In this document: piece by piece, positions 40,280 through 48,823 of the stretch
Position numbering within the stretch: position 1 is the first letter of the stretch
Layout of the letters: each line of letters opens with the position of its first letter
Source: Eledone cirrhosa
Taxonomy: Eukaryota > Mollusca > Cephalopoda > Octopoda > Eledonidae
Length of the DNA stretch: 64,000 nucleotides
Assembly (NCBI GenBank): GCA_964016885.1
Contig: OZ024744.1
Location: forward strand, 27,360,108 to 27,424,107
Direction: 5' to 3'
Program-made: the position numbers and the translations under genes
The notes under the pieces: generated by a model
Told to the model about the DNA's origin: nothing
What the model saw: only the letters and a program-made list of their open reading frames with translations
Database searches by the model: none

Positions 40280-40412
40280 CCCGGACTGGTGCCTGGGAGT
40301 AGAAGTTTCTAGGTTCAAAACTATGGTCACTCCTAACTGAACGGGCTTTTACGGGGTCGATAAAAATTAAAGTACGAGTAATGCAAACACACACAAACAC
40401 ACACACACGTTA
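40280..40412 (+). mobile_element. Second SINE family fragment with CA microsatellite tail
   Basis: A tRNA-like head (TGCCCGGACTGG, then box B-like AGGTTCAAAACTATGG) is followed by the shared core TTTTACGGGGTCGATAAAAA and AAAGTACGAGTAATGC. It then ends in (CA)n, about 40384-40408. The head differs from that of the 188-bp SINE, so this is a related but distinct family sharing the core. Confidence 0.65.
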
Positions 40413-40615
40413 GCACCCCAAACGTTTAATTGGGAATATACTCAGGTATTTCCTAATGTTTGTTGAGTGAGTTGGAATTTGGCCGGAGTATCGTTATTAG
40501 CTTTCTCCGATTATGTATTTATATATTTACTCTTGGAGCAACAGATATTAACTTTCCCGATATAAGGTATGACTCTCTTTGTTTATTTTTTATATGAATA
40601 TTGATTGTTAGTACA
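40413..40615. other. Unassigned AT-rich stretch
   Basis: About 200 bp with no open frame of note, no repeat and no recognised motif. Confidence 0.5.
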
Positions 40616-40843
40616 CTAACTTTTAAGAAAATGACAACACCAACCACAGCAGTAACAGCGACACAACCAAAAGACAAACAACAGAAACAAAGACAACAAA
40701 AACAACGAAATTAACAACATGAACAGCGACAGCAGCAACAATACCAACTGCACCGAGAACAAAAATAGCGGCAACAAAGATACAATATAGTGCAACAGCG
40801 ACAACACCAGCAAGAACAATGGCAGCAACACCAACAACTATAA

Positions 40844-41036
40844 TAATTGTTTCTACTTTTGGCACAAGGCCAGCAATTACCCAGTGCATTACTGGTACTT
40901 TATGTTATCGACCCCATAAGGATGAAAGGTAAAGTTAACCTCGGCGGTATTTGAACTCAGAATGGCAAGGACCGTAACTCTATGCGTCAAAGCATGGCGT
41001 CCGACCCTCTACCGATACTGCCAATCCACCGTCCTC
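40844..41036 (-). mobile_element. tRNA-type SINE, antisense copy inside Tx1-A
   Basis: On the minus strand this matches the sense SINE at 37813-38000 from GTGGATTGGCAGTATCGG to GTAGAAACAATTATT. It includes ACTTTACCTTTCATCC and the core GGGGTCGATAACATAAAG. It is flanked by ACAACTATAA (40834-40843) and ACAACTGTAA (41037-41046), a probable target-site duplication with one mismatch. Both flanks are AAC-rich, as expected if it landed in the Asn-rich part of Tx1 ORF1. Confidence 0.85.
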
Positions 41037-41040
41037 ACAA

Positions 41041-42247
41041 CTGTAAAAATGACGACAACAACAACAACAACATCAACGACGACAACACCAACAACAATAT
41101 AGTGAACGAAAAACAGCAAAATAGCAACAACAAAAATAACGACAACAACAGCAACAACAAAGGGAGTACTTTCGTGGCCACGGTAGCAAAAGGCCAAACG
41201 GTGTACGACTTTGGCCTTACAGAGAAAAGGGAACGTTTGGCCCAACCGGAAAAATTAATACAAGAGAGAAAAGCTGGGCCAATTTAAACGTCCCGCCAGA
41301 GGTAATGGCAGCAAAGGAGAACTTTAAAATATCGATGCATTTCGGTCAAATCTTGAAAAGCCGAGAATGCCCCTGAAGGACGGATACAGGCAGCACTGAA
41401 ATGCATCGATAATGATGGCATAGACCATATAACAAGGGCCAGACAATTTGGGAGGATCTTGGTACTTTTCAAAACTGAGGCCCTTGCTATGCTGTGTTAT
41501 CCTGCAAAATGGACCAAATTATTTTGTACCCGTCCTACATGGAGAGGAGTACAGCAAGGGTCCGTTTTCCCTGGATTCCGCCAGGACTGGATTTATGGTG
41601 GCTCCTGGGATGCATGGCAGTAGAGGGCCCTGGCACCCTCATCTACGTTAAATTTACAAAGAGAGCGGTGGTCCGGGACTGGTTTGGAGATTATTCTCCA
41701 AATCAGACCTGAAGACACAAAAAACATACCGGACCACATTAAACTACCGGACAGGTACGAAATCCGGGTAGTCACGGAGGGCAAACAGCCACATTGTTTC
41801 AGGTGTGGTGAAGCCACTCACCTGAGATACTTTTGTCTGCAGTTGAAAACTACAGGCGGCCGCAAACATCCGTTGCTGCCAACACCGGTGTCGAGTGGAG
41901 GATAACACCAGCAGCAAGAGAAAAAAAAACAGCACCATTAACAAAAAGGACAATTAAACCCACCCAGGTTGTCGTCCAAAGAGCTCTCCCTCTCCCCCTC
42001 TTTCAAACACATACACAGTGCAAAACACACACACCGTAAACACAGTTACACTCTCCTCTGACACAGAGACCCCAGACATCAGTTCTTCGACTTCTCCAAA
42101 AAGCCTAAAATAGCAAAAAAGAAAGGACAAAAAGAAAAAGAAAGCTCCAGCTCCACACACACCAATAAACACACAAAACACACCCACAGCAAATACAGAT
42201 TACACCCACAGCAACACCAACCGACCCCACAAGACTCCGGGAGGTAA
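41041..42247 (+). pseudogene. Tx1-A ORF1 (nucleic-acid-binding, CCHC) remnant
   Basis: ORF1 proteins of Tx1-clade LINEs bind the element RNA. Here an Asn-rich stretch (about 41046-41165) leads to STFVATVAKGQTVYDF. After a stop (41285) and frameshifts come a decayed middle part (YPSYMERSTARVRFPWIPP) and GKQPHCFRCGEATHLRYFC. The last holds a zinc knuckle C-x2-C-x4-H-x4-C at 41795-41836. A Lys/Pro/Thr-rich tail follows. The probable stop is the TAA at 42245-42247 in the context GGTAAGTG, 33 bases before the ORF2 ATG; copies B and C2 have the same context. At least three frame changes make it non-functional. Confidence 0.75.
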
Positions 42248-42280
42248 GTGAACCTTTCCTCTCTCCTTTAGCCTGCCAAC

Positions 42281-45161
42281 ATGGCCATATTAAGAGTAGT
42301 ATGTTTAAAAGTTCGTGGCCTGGGGTCATCCTAGAAGCAGGGTCACCTACTCAACGATCTCAGGTCTCTAGAAATGGATGTAATTGTGGTCAGCGAGACC
42401 AGGATTTACGACACTCGCGCATTAACCGCCATTTTCGACGACGATCAGATCTTCGCATCTGTTAGTCGGCCGGGATTGGGTGGTGGGGTGGCAGTGCTGT
42501 TTAGTTAAGGCCTGGTTCTCGAGGTAAGGTCGATATTCCTGGACCCGGACGGTAAGTTGGTGGTCCTGGACGCGAACAATAGCGAAGAAGGTGCCTTTAG
42601 ACTGCTGGCTGTCTACGTCCCTACCGGGGCCGGACGGTCGGAGTTCTTTAGGCGCCTGGAAGCCTTTCTGGGTACGCCTCGCCCATTGCTGTTATCGGGA
42701 GACTGGAACGGCATCTTAGACGCGCACTGGGATTGTGGTGGAGTATTCGATAGGAGCAGGAGGTGGGGGTGCAGAAGCCTCAAGTTCCAACTGTCTGACA
42801 AGTACCGACTAGATTTCCTTAATACACCAGTGTGGACGTGGACCAACCACATAGGGTCATCTAGATCGCATATAGACACGATTTTTATTAGGAAAATAGA
42901 AAGAAATAGTGTAGGCTGTTCTAAAACGGTCTCCTATTCACATCACAAGTTTGTGATCTGTATGGTCGACCTAGATAAGATATGCAGGTTAAGACCTGGT
43001 TACTGGAAGCCTAAACATGTCGTTTCCGGCACGTAAGTTTTAGGGACCGGGTCAACAATTTAGTTAAGCAAAAGTTGACAGGAGGGTTGCCGTCAACAAC
43101 AGATGGTGGGGGACTCTCAAAAGAGAGATTAGAGTAACTTCGATAGGGTTTAGCAAAGAAGTAGCGTTAGAGAAATTTAGAAAGGAGGGTGAGCTGGTAG
43201 CTAAATTAGACGAGGCTATTTGAAGTGGCATTGCTACGGTCGTGCTAGCAGCGAGAATGGAACTAGACCATTTCTTCAATGCGAAACACGAAAGTTGCAT
43301 TGTCGGAGCTAAGGGGCGTGCGCTGAGAAACGAGGCAACCAAAGTTGTTCGATGGTCCCGTGTGGCGAGGACGCAGCGTGGTAATAAAACCCAATTCGGT
43401 CTTTGACGGACCGAGAGGGAGACGAGATAAGCGATTCCAGCCGAATGTGTGAGGCCTTTTGCCAGCAATTTGCTTGGTTGTTCGGAGAGAGGGTCGGATC
43501 AGAGACAGTAGCGGACTTCAGTCCCTACCTCGATGGCTTGCCGCAACTCTCGACGGCCGACGCTGAGCGCTGCGAAAGGCCGAGATTCAAGCCGAGATTC
43601 AAGGATGCCCTTGTCGGCTGCACGAGGCGTAAATCACCCGATTTGGATGGTCTGCCCTACGAGCTTTACGTAAATATGCCAGATTGTTCTCCTATCTCCT
43701 CGAAGCGCTCTACTGCAACTGGCAGCAGAACGGGAGTATTCCCAGTTCTGTGAGCCGGGGTGTAGTGACGCTGATAAGGAAAGATGAGAACAAGGGACAC
43801 ATTAGATAACTTCAGCCTCATAACTTTGCTCAACACAGAGTTGAAGATTTTTGCCAAGGTGTTAGCGAAGAGGTTGGCGCTTGTCGTCAAGAGTCTAAGG
43901 TGCGTCTATGGATGGGGGGGGGGGGGGGGGGCGCAATCCCAGCCTGGTTCATAGACGACAAACTCCAGCTCATGCGATACATCATAGAGAGTGTAGAGTG
44001 TAAACCGGGCTTCAGGTGGGGTTCTGATCAATTTAGATCAATCGAAAGCATTCGATAGGTGGTGACCATCTATATCTTGAAGCTCTCCTCAAGGCAGCTG
44101 GCTCTGCTCTTCAGAGGCTTCATCGCTCAATGCACGTTTCAGATCTCAGTCCGTCTAGGGTGCCCTCTCTCTGCCCTTCTGTACGTATTGACACTAGGGT
44201 CTTTTCTGCGGAAGCTGGAGCTGTTGCAGGGCATCCCGCTCGAAATGTAACGCGGAAAGGCTGTGTCGACTTATGTGGACGACATCGAGGTGGTCGGCAA
44301 CTTAGTGGAGGAATATGAAAGGTTGACGGGAGCAAAACTTAATCCGGAAAAGTCGGTGGGCTTGCAACTCGATAAGAATTGGGACTAGGTGACAGGCAGG
44401 GTAGCCAGTCTCACCCAAAAATGGGCTGCGAGGAAGCTATCACTGAAAGGTCGAGCGGAGGTTGCGAACACGTATATCGCGTCCCTCATCTACTATCGCC
44501 TGGTCATCGTCCCTTGACCCCGTCCGCCTCTCGCCAACTTGGATCGGCTCCCCTTCAAATTCTTGTGGAGAGGGCAGGTTCCGTGGGTGAGGCGTTCTAT
44601 CTGCTCCCAGCAACCTCAGCGGAGGACTTTCGAGCCGGGGACGATGGATAATTTCCCAAAATCCCTCGCTTAGCAGTGCTACCGGGGGGCACTGCCGGTT
44701 CGATATAAACTCTACAGGCACGGAAGTGCTGTCAGATGGACCTGCCCGAGATGCGCGCAGAGCGACGAAACCGTTCTGCTCGCACTCATCCAGTGCCCGA
44801 GCACTGACTTGTGGATTTATGTCGACAGTTGTTCTCGCGTGTAGAACTGATCCGTCTATCGGCCGAGACCATAGTGAAGATCGAGCCACCGCCTTCTTTT
44901 GGTCAGGAAGGGCAGGTAATTTTCCTCTGTCTGGTGGCAGTAGCGAAAGAGGTTATATAGTGGACGAGGTTGAAAGGACTGAATACAGACACGTTTCTCT
45001 TCGGCCAATCCCTCATCAACTTGTTAACGTTTTACTTGGAAAGGAAGGTGAGGGTGGAGAGAGAAGTGCTGCCCCCCAGTACATTTGCTGAAAGGTGGGT
45101 GAATGTGGCGAGAATGGCCCGTGTGAGTGGGCCTACTCTGGTCATGCGCCTGTATGTGGGT
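42281..45161 (+). pseudogene. Tx1-A ORF2 (endonuclease-RT) pseudogene
   Basis: The ATG at 42281 starts an APE-type endonuclease-reverse transcriptase. Early nonsense codons are TAG at 42332 (a Trp codon in copies B and C2) and TAA at 42506. The endonuclease continues openly at 42557-43036, with GDWNGILDA, SSRSHID and HHKFVIC. RT fragments follow: RKSPDLDGLPYELYV (43403-43753), LGCPLSALLYVLTL (about 44150) and thumb pieces. A run of 17 G at 43915-43931 sits where B reads GLVGEAQTC. The YADD box is lost to a change to YVDD plus frameshift (about 44270). The C-terminal CCHC region (CPRCAQSDETVLLALIQC) is at about 44745-44810 with its His changed to Leu. ARMARVSGPTL ends the protein near 45150; the stop has become TAT and the frame runs into the 3' UTR. 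Confidence 0.85.
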
Positions 45162-45254
45162 GAATTTGAAGAGGAGAAGGTGCCCTTCCCGGGTGCTCTC
45201 GAAGCGTCGGGTCGTTCAGGATTGGTGGGGTATCTGAGTGAATCCTGGGTGGTC

Positions 45255-45271
45255 ATCCCCCTATTGGGGAT
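45255..45271 (+). other. 3' UTR hairpin of Tx1-A
   Basis: ATCCCC-CTATT-GGGGAT can pair over 6 bp with a 5-base loop. It is followed by a T-rich run. The same stem occurs at the equivalent place in Tx1-B (52322-52337) and in weaker form in C2. It is a candidate RNA element near the site where reverse transcription begins. Confidence 0.6.
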
Positions 45272-45434
45272 TTTTTATTGTAATTGTATTGTTACTTTGT
45301 TATTGTTATTCATATTGTTTACTCGATTTTTCTGTAAAACCCCACTGTCCCAGTCTTTTGTATTGTCCCCTATATGTCGGCCCTTGTGGCCAATAAATGA
45401 AATCATTATTATTATTATTGTTATTGTTATTACT

Positions 45435-46414
45435 CCTTGAGTCTCAGTCATTGATGTTAGTTAACCGGAAAGTCCGTTGGAATGAATATCAAGCCACTAC
45501 CTGCAGCCTCAGATATTCAGGACGTATCTGAGGGTTCTTGCTGTTCCCAGCAAGCATGCTTTTTGAAGCGTTCCAAAAAGCGTGAAGGGGCCGATTTTCT
45601 TTAACCATCCCTGGAAACTTTTGGAGATAGTCCCCAGTGCGCCTATGACAATCTGGATCACTTTGACTTCATGGCAGTTCCAAATCCTTTTTACCTCCCA
45701 CTTTAAGTCCTGGTATCGGTTAATTTTCTCCCTCTCCTTCTCTTGCACTCTCGTGTCGAATGGGCAGGCCACATCCACAATCAGACACGATCTTTTTTCT
45801 TTGTCCACAACCACCAGGTCAGGTCTATTGTGTTCCAGTTTCTTGTCCGTCTGTATCCTAAAATCCCACAGCACCTTCACCTGATCGTTCTCCATCACCG
45901 CCTCTGGCTTATGTTCATACCATTTCTCAGATTGTGGTAAATTGTTTACTTTGCACAGGTGCCAGTGGATCACCCTTCCCATCACATCATGTCTCCAGCC
46001 CTTATAGTGGGTCTGGGCTAGGTGTTTACACTCGGATACAATGTGAGCCACAGTCTCCTCTCTCTCTCCACAGATCCTGCACAGTGGGCTAGCCTCCTCC
46101 TTGTAAATATGGTGTTTCAACCACTTCGTTTTGAGGGCCTGCTCCTGCGCAGCCATTAACATTCCTTCTGTAGCCTGTTTAAGGTCTCCTCTTCTCAACC
46201 AGTTCCATATCTGTGGATCTCTAAATTCAGTTTTCTCAAAGAAGGTACTATGAAGGGATTTTTCCTGAAGGCTGCTCTTTCTCCTTGATGTTATTTCCTC
46301 CTTGGACATCCCCTGGCCTATTGTCCCCTCCTTCAGTACAGTTCTGAGCATTGGCTCCTTACTATCAGTCACGTATTTGTGTAGGTTGTTTTTCTCCATC
46401 TGAACACAGTCCTC
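45435..46414 (-). mobile_element. 5'-truncated RLE-type LINE (R4/Dong-like) between two ATT microsatellites
   Basis: A minus-strand element fragment whose 3' end meets the (ATT)n tail of Tx1-A at about 45434. Its truncated 5' end meets (TTA)n at 46415. It carries only the C-terminal CCHC and restriction-like endonuclease part of the ORF (next entry). Insertion within a TAA/TTA microsatellite matches what is known of Dong, an R4-clade element of silkworm. The clade call is inferred from domain type and target. Confidence 0.7.
45509..46399 (-). CDS. C-terminal part of R4/Dong-like LINE protein: CCHC + restriction-like endonuclease
   Basis: An open frame of 296 codons from an ATG at 46399, though the true protein start is lost with the 5' truncation. 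Around residues 107-124 there is a C-x2-C-x8-H-x4-C finger (CRICGEREETVAHIVSEC), followed by RHDVMGRVIHWHLC and WYEHKPEAV. The WDFRIQTDKKLEHNRPD region (residues 178-194) and IVDVACPFD (about 207-215), with downstream KEREK, fit the PD-(D/E)XK fold of the restriction-like endonuclease. This enzyme nicks the target for R2/R4/NeSL-type LINEs. The end KACLLGTARTLRYVL is also typical. No stop or frameshift interrupts it, unlike its neighbours, suggesting a young copy. The reverse transcriptase domain is absent, so it cannot move on its own. Confidence 0.85.
   Translation of the reverse strand: MEKNNLHKYVTDSKEPMLRTVLKEGTIGQGMSKEEITSRRKSSLQEKSLHSTFFEKTEFRDPQIWNWLRRGDLKQATEGMLMAAQEQALKTKWLKHHIYKEEASPLCRICGEREETVAHIVSECKHLAQTHYKGWRHDVMGRVIHWHLCKVNNLPQSEKWYEHKPEAVMENDQVKVLWDFRIQTDKKLEHNRPDLVVVDKEKRSCLIVDVACPFDTRVQEKEREKINRYQDLKWEVKRIWNCHEVKVIQIVIGALGTISKSFQGWLKKIGPFTLFGTLQKACLLGTARTLRYVLNI

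Positions 46415-46472
<58 letters not shown>
46415..46472. repeat. (TTA)n microsatellite, about 19 units
   Basis: An uninterrupted TTA/ATT run between the 5' edge of the antisense R4-like fragment and the first base of Tx1-B. The same triplet ends Tx1-A (45405-45434) and Tx1-B (52488-52538). Confidence 0.95.
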
Positions 46473-46689
46473 GAATGCTATGGTTGACGGAGGTTCGGCT
46501 CTGTAAGGTATTGTAAATTTTGAACGCTATAACAATTGTAAATTGTTTAAAACTTTTACCAACTTGTAAACAAAAACACCCTCCTCCTCGTGAGAGGGGG
46601 CTCTCTGCCCGTTATTTGGCCCTTCGGGGTTAAATAACTGCTTATTGGGGTTTTGTGCCCAATATTTATTTTAAACAAAAAAAAACAAC
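46473..46689 (+). promoter_or_regulatory. 5' UTR of Tx1-B with three stacked hairpins
   Basis: The non-coding leader between the microsatellite and ORF1. It contains a possible CCCTC/GAGGG stem near 46579-46598, the strong UUCG hairpin at 46611-46638 and a TATTGGG/CCCAATA stem at 46643-46664. LINE 5' UTRs usually contain an internal promoter; I see no recognisable TATA or Inr element to place one. Confidence 0.55.
46611..46638 (+). other. 12-bp stem with cUUCGg tetraloop
   Basis: GTTATTTGGCCC (46611-46622) pairs with GGGTTAAATAAC (46627-46638) across all 12 positions, allowing two G-U pairs, around the loop TTCG. A C(UUCG)G loop is among the most stable RNA tetraloops, so this should fold in the element RNA. 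Confidence 0.8.
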
Positions 46690-48788
46690 TTGGCTACGAA
46701 AAAGAATTTTCATAGGTCACTCCTACTCATTCCGTCTTCTTCCTCAAACATCACTACAGCAGAGAGAAGATTGTCTCTCTCCCTCCCTTCTTTAAATGTG
46801 TCTCTCTCCCTCCCTTCTCTTTCGCAAGCGACGACAGAAAAGAAAAGTCTCGTGCAAAGCGTGCAAGATTTCTCCACGACGACGACAACGACGAAACAGG
46901 TGTGCGGGAAATACGAAAACCCATTTCATTCGTCTGACGTCAGGAATAATAGCAGTAGCAGCCGTAATAACAACAGCAACAGTGACAATGAAAACAACAG
47001 TAGCAGCCGCAACAGCATCACCAGCAGCATAAACAACAACAGCATTAGCAGCAGCAACACCAACAACAACCACAGCAACAGCGGCGAAGGCAGTAGTCGT
47101 AGTACCTGCAGCAACAACAAAAGTAACAGCAGCTCTGACGACAACAACAAAAACAGCAGCAAAGAAAAACCAATCTCGTTTGCAGGTATCGCGAAGAACC
47201 TGGAAACAATCCTCATAACAAATGAAGAATTAGAGGAAGCGAAGAAGATGGTGACAAAGACTGGACACCGAGCAATCTGCAAGGCAGCGGAAAATTTTTT
47301 CGAAACCCAACAGCACTGTACGGTCACGTACCGTACAGTAAGTACAAAATCCCGTAGGGTTGAAAGAGCCACAGAGGCTCAAATACAAAAAGCCTTGGGT
47401 GTGTCAGCGGAAAACGCACATCACCCGAGGCAAAAAATATGCCACCGTAGACGTACTTTTTGCCACACCCCAGGAGGCAAAGGCTCAATCCGTAGTGACC
47501 CTAAGGAGCGAGGAAATGGTGTTGGTGCCCTCCTACTGCGGGCAAAAAATTGTGAGGGTCAAACTGACCCACGCCCCCCCCCCCCCCCCCCGGGATGGCC
47601 CCTTCTTGGCTGGCCGCGTCTGTCCTCGCCGGAATCGAGGACAAAATAACTGTACTGCAAGTACAGAAAAAAGTAAGAGAAGATTGGGTCGGCACCTCCA
47701 TTGAGATGTTAATCCAAACCAACCAGGAGTGTATCGAAGCTATCCCGGATGTGATAGACTTCGATAACGGCACTCAACTACCCATAAGTGTTGAGGGAAA
47801 ACGCCCGAAATGCTTTCGCTGTGGATCGAAGACTCACCTCAGGGCCTTCTGCAATGAGAAGACCCTGAGAAAGGAGAAAACCCTCCTCCTTCCGAAACCG
47901 GTTCCACGGCTACCAGCAACAGGACAAGCGGCAACCAGGAACGATAGGTCCGTGGCACCCATACCCACGCCACGGAAATCAAAAACAGCAGCAGCAGTGG
48001 AAATATTAACAACAACAGCAATACCAAATGCAGCTGCAACAGAGACTCCAGTGCAAACATCACCAACAACAACAAGTGAATGAGTGGAGCTGGTACCCCT
48101 CCCCGACCTCACAGCATCAGACATGGAGTGTGAGGTGGGAGAGGGATGGCAAAAGGTCGTAAGAAGGCACAAACGCAGAAGCAGCGCATCGTCGCCTTTG
48201 AAAAGGGAGGAAAGAAATGAGAAAAGGGTAAAGTCTACTGCAAAGAGACCCACAGCAGCAACACCACCAACACTATAACCACCCACACTAGCACCACCAA
48301 CACCACCGGCGACAACCCCACCGCCAACAACACCTTCAACACCACCACCACAAGCACCAACATCGCAAACACAACATCAAAACACACACACCCAGCAACA
48401 ACGACAAGAAAATAGCAGAACCACACCCCACCCCCAGAAAAACAAATGCACGGCAATAAATACACACAACAAGAAACTAATGACTTACATAATTGAACAC
48501 ACAGACATTTCACAGCACGACTACATAATACCAGCACCAATCAAAACGCCAACTAACATAAGACTGCTAAAAATAGCACAGAAACAATACACAAACATTA
48601 AAACGAAATTCCCCAACGCAGTTGGTGATTTCAGGGACCTAGGAGGAACTATCAATCGAAGAGTATATTCAGATATTCTCATAGAAGAGCCGACGACCAG
48701 CCGAAGGGACGATTCAACGGTCCCTTCACCAGACGATCAAGTGAAAAGGGATGTAAAAACCATCCCTCCTCTACCAAAAGTACGGTAG
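46690..48788 (+). pseudogene. Tx1-B ORF1 (Asn/Ser-rich, CCHC RNA-binding protein), broken
   Basis: The frame opens after a TAA at 46672 and has TTG at 46690 in the context ACAACTTGGCT. Both intact ORF2 starts read CCAACATGGC, so this is probably a mutated ATG. An N-terminal low-complexity Asn/Ser region lies at about 46945-47160, followed by KPISFAGIAKNLETI. Frameshifts occur near 47420 and at an 18-C run (47574-47591). The third frame carries VREDWVGTSIEMLIQ and the zinc knuckle CFRCGSKTHLRAFC (C-x2-C-x4-H-x4-C, 47811-47852). A basic GWQKVVRRHKRR segment and a Thr/Pro/Gln-rich linker come next. TGA (48081) and TAA (48276) interrupt that frame, which otherwise runs to the TAG at 48786-48788. 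It would be about 700 residues. Confidence 0.8.
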
Positions 48789-48823
48789 GTGGTCTTTCCC
48801 ATCTTTTCCACTCTATTTTAAAC
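48789..48823 (+). promoter_or_regulatory. ORF1-ORF2 spacer with conserved stop context
   Basis: ORF1 ends CGG-TAG-GTGG, then a pyrimidine-rich run (TCTTTCCCATCTTTTCC) leads to the ORF2 ATG 35 bases after the stop. Tx1-A (GAGGTAAGTG, 33 bases) and C2 (GCGGTAAGTG, 24 bases) keep both the G-TAR-GTG stop context and the pyrimidine tract. The arrangement suggests ORF2 is reached by reinitiation after ORF1. Confidence 0.6.

Larger units (their letters stand above)
40616..45434 (+). mobile_element. Tx1-clade LINE copy A (decayed, interrupted by a SINE)
   Basis: An ORF1-ORF2 non-LTR element in sense orientation. An AAC/CAG-rich 5' part (40616-40843 and 41037-41165), encoding Asn/Ser-rich protein, is split by an antisense SINE with a likely 10-bp target duplication. 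ORF1 and ORF2 follow, then a 3' UTR with a CCCC-TATT-GGGG hairpin (45255-45271), AATAAA at 45392-45397 and GAAATC, ending in (ATT)n mixed with GTT (45405-45434). The extension to 40616 rests on composition and the target duplication. From 41040 onward the assignment rests on protein similarity to copy B. Confidence 0.8.

Noticed and set aside
42245..42281. A 26-base GTAAGT...TTTAG intron before Tx1-A ORF2
   Set aside because: Too short for a known animal intron; the GTAAG is better explained as the ORF1 stop context shared with B and C2. It is kept only as a remark in the findings.
41954..42329. Antisense Phe/Val/Cys-rich open frames near 42 kb and 55.6-56.0 kb
   Set aside because: They are reverse readings of Lys/Pro/Thr/Gln-rich ORF1 tails of Tx1 elements.
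45582..45940. Sense-strand open frames over the R4-like fragment
   Set aside because: They are shadows of the antisense frame, which has clear CCHC and endonuclease motifs.
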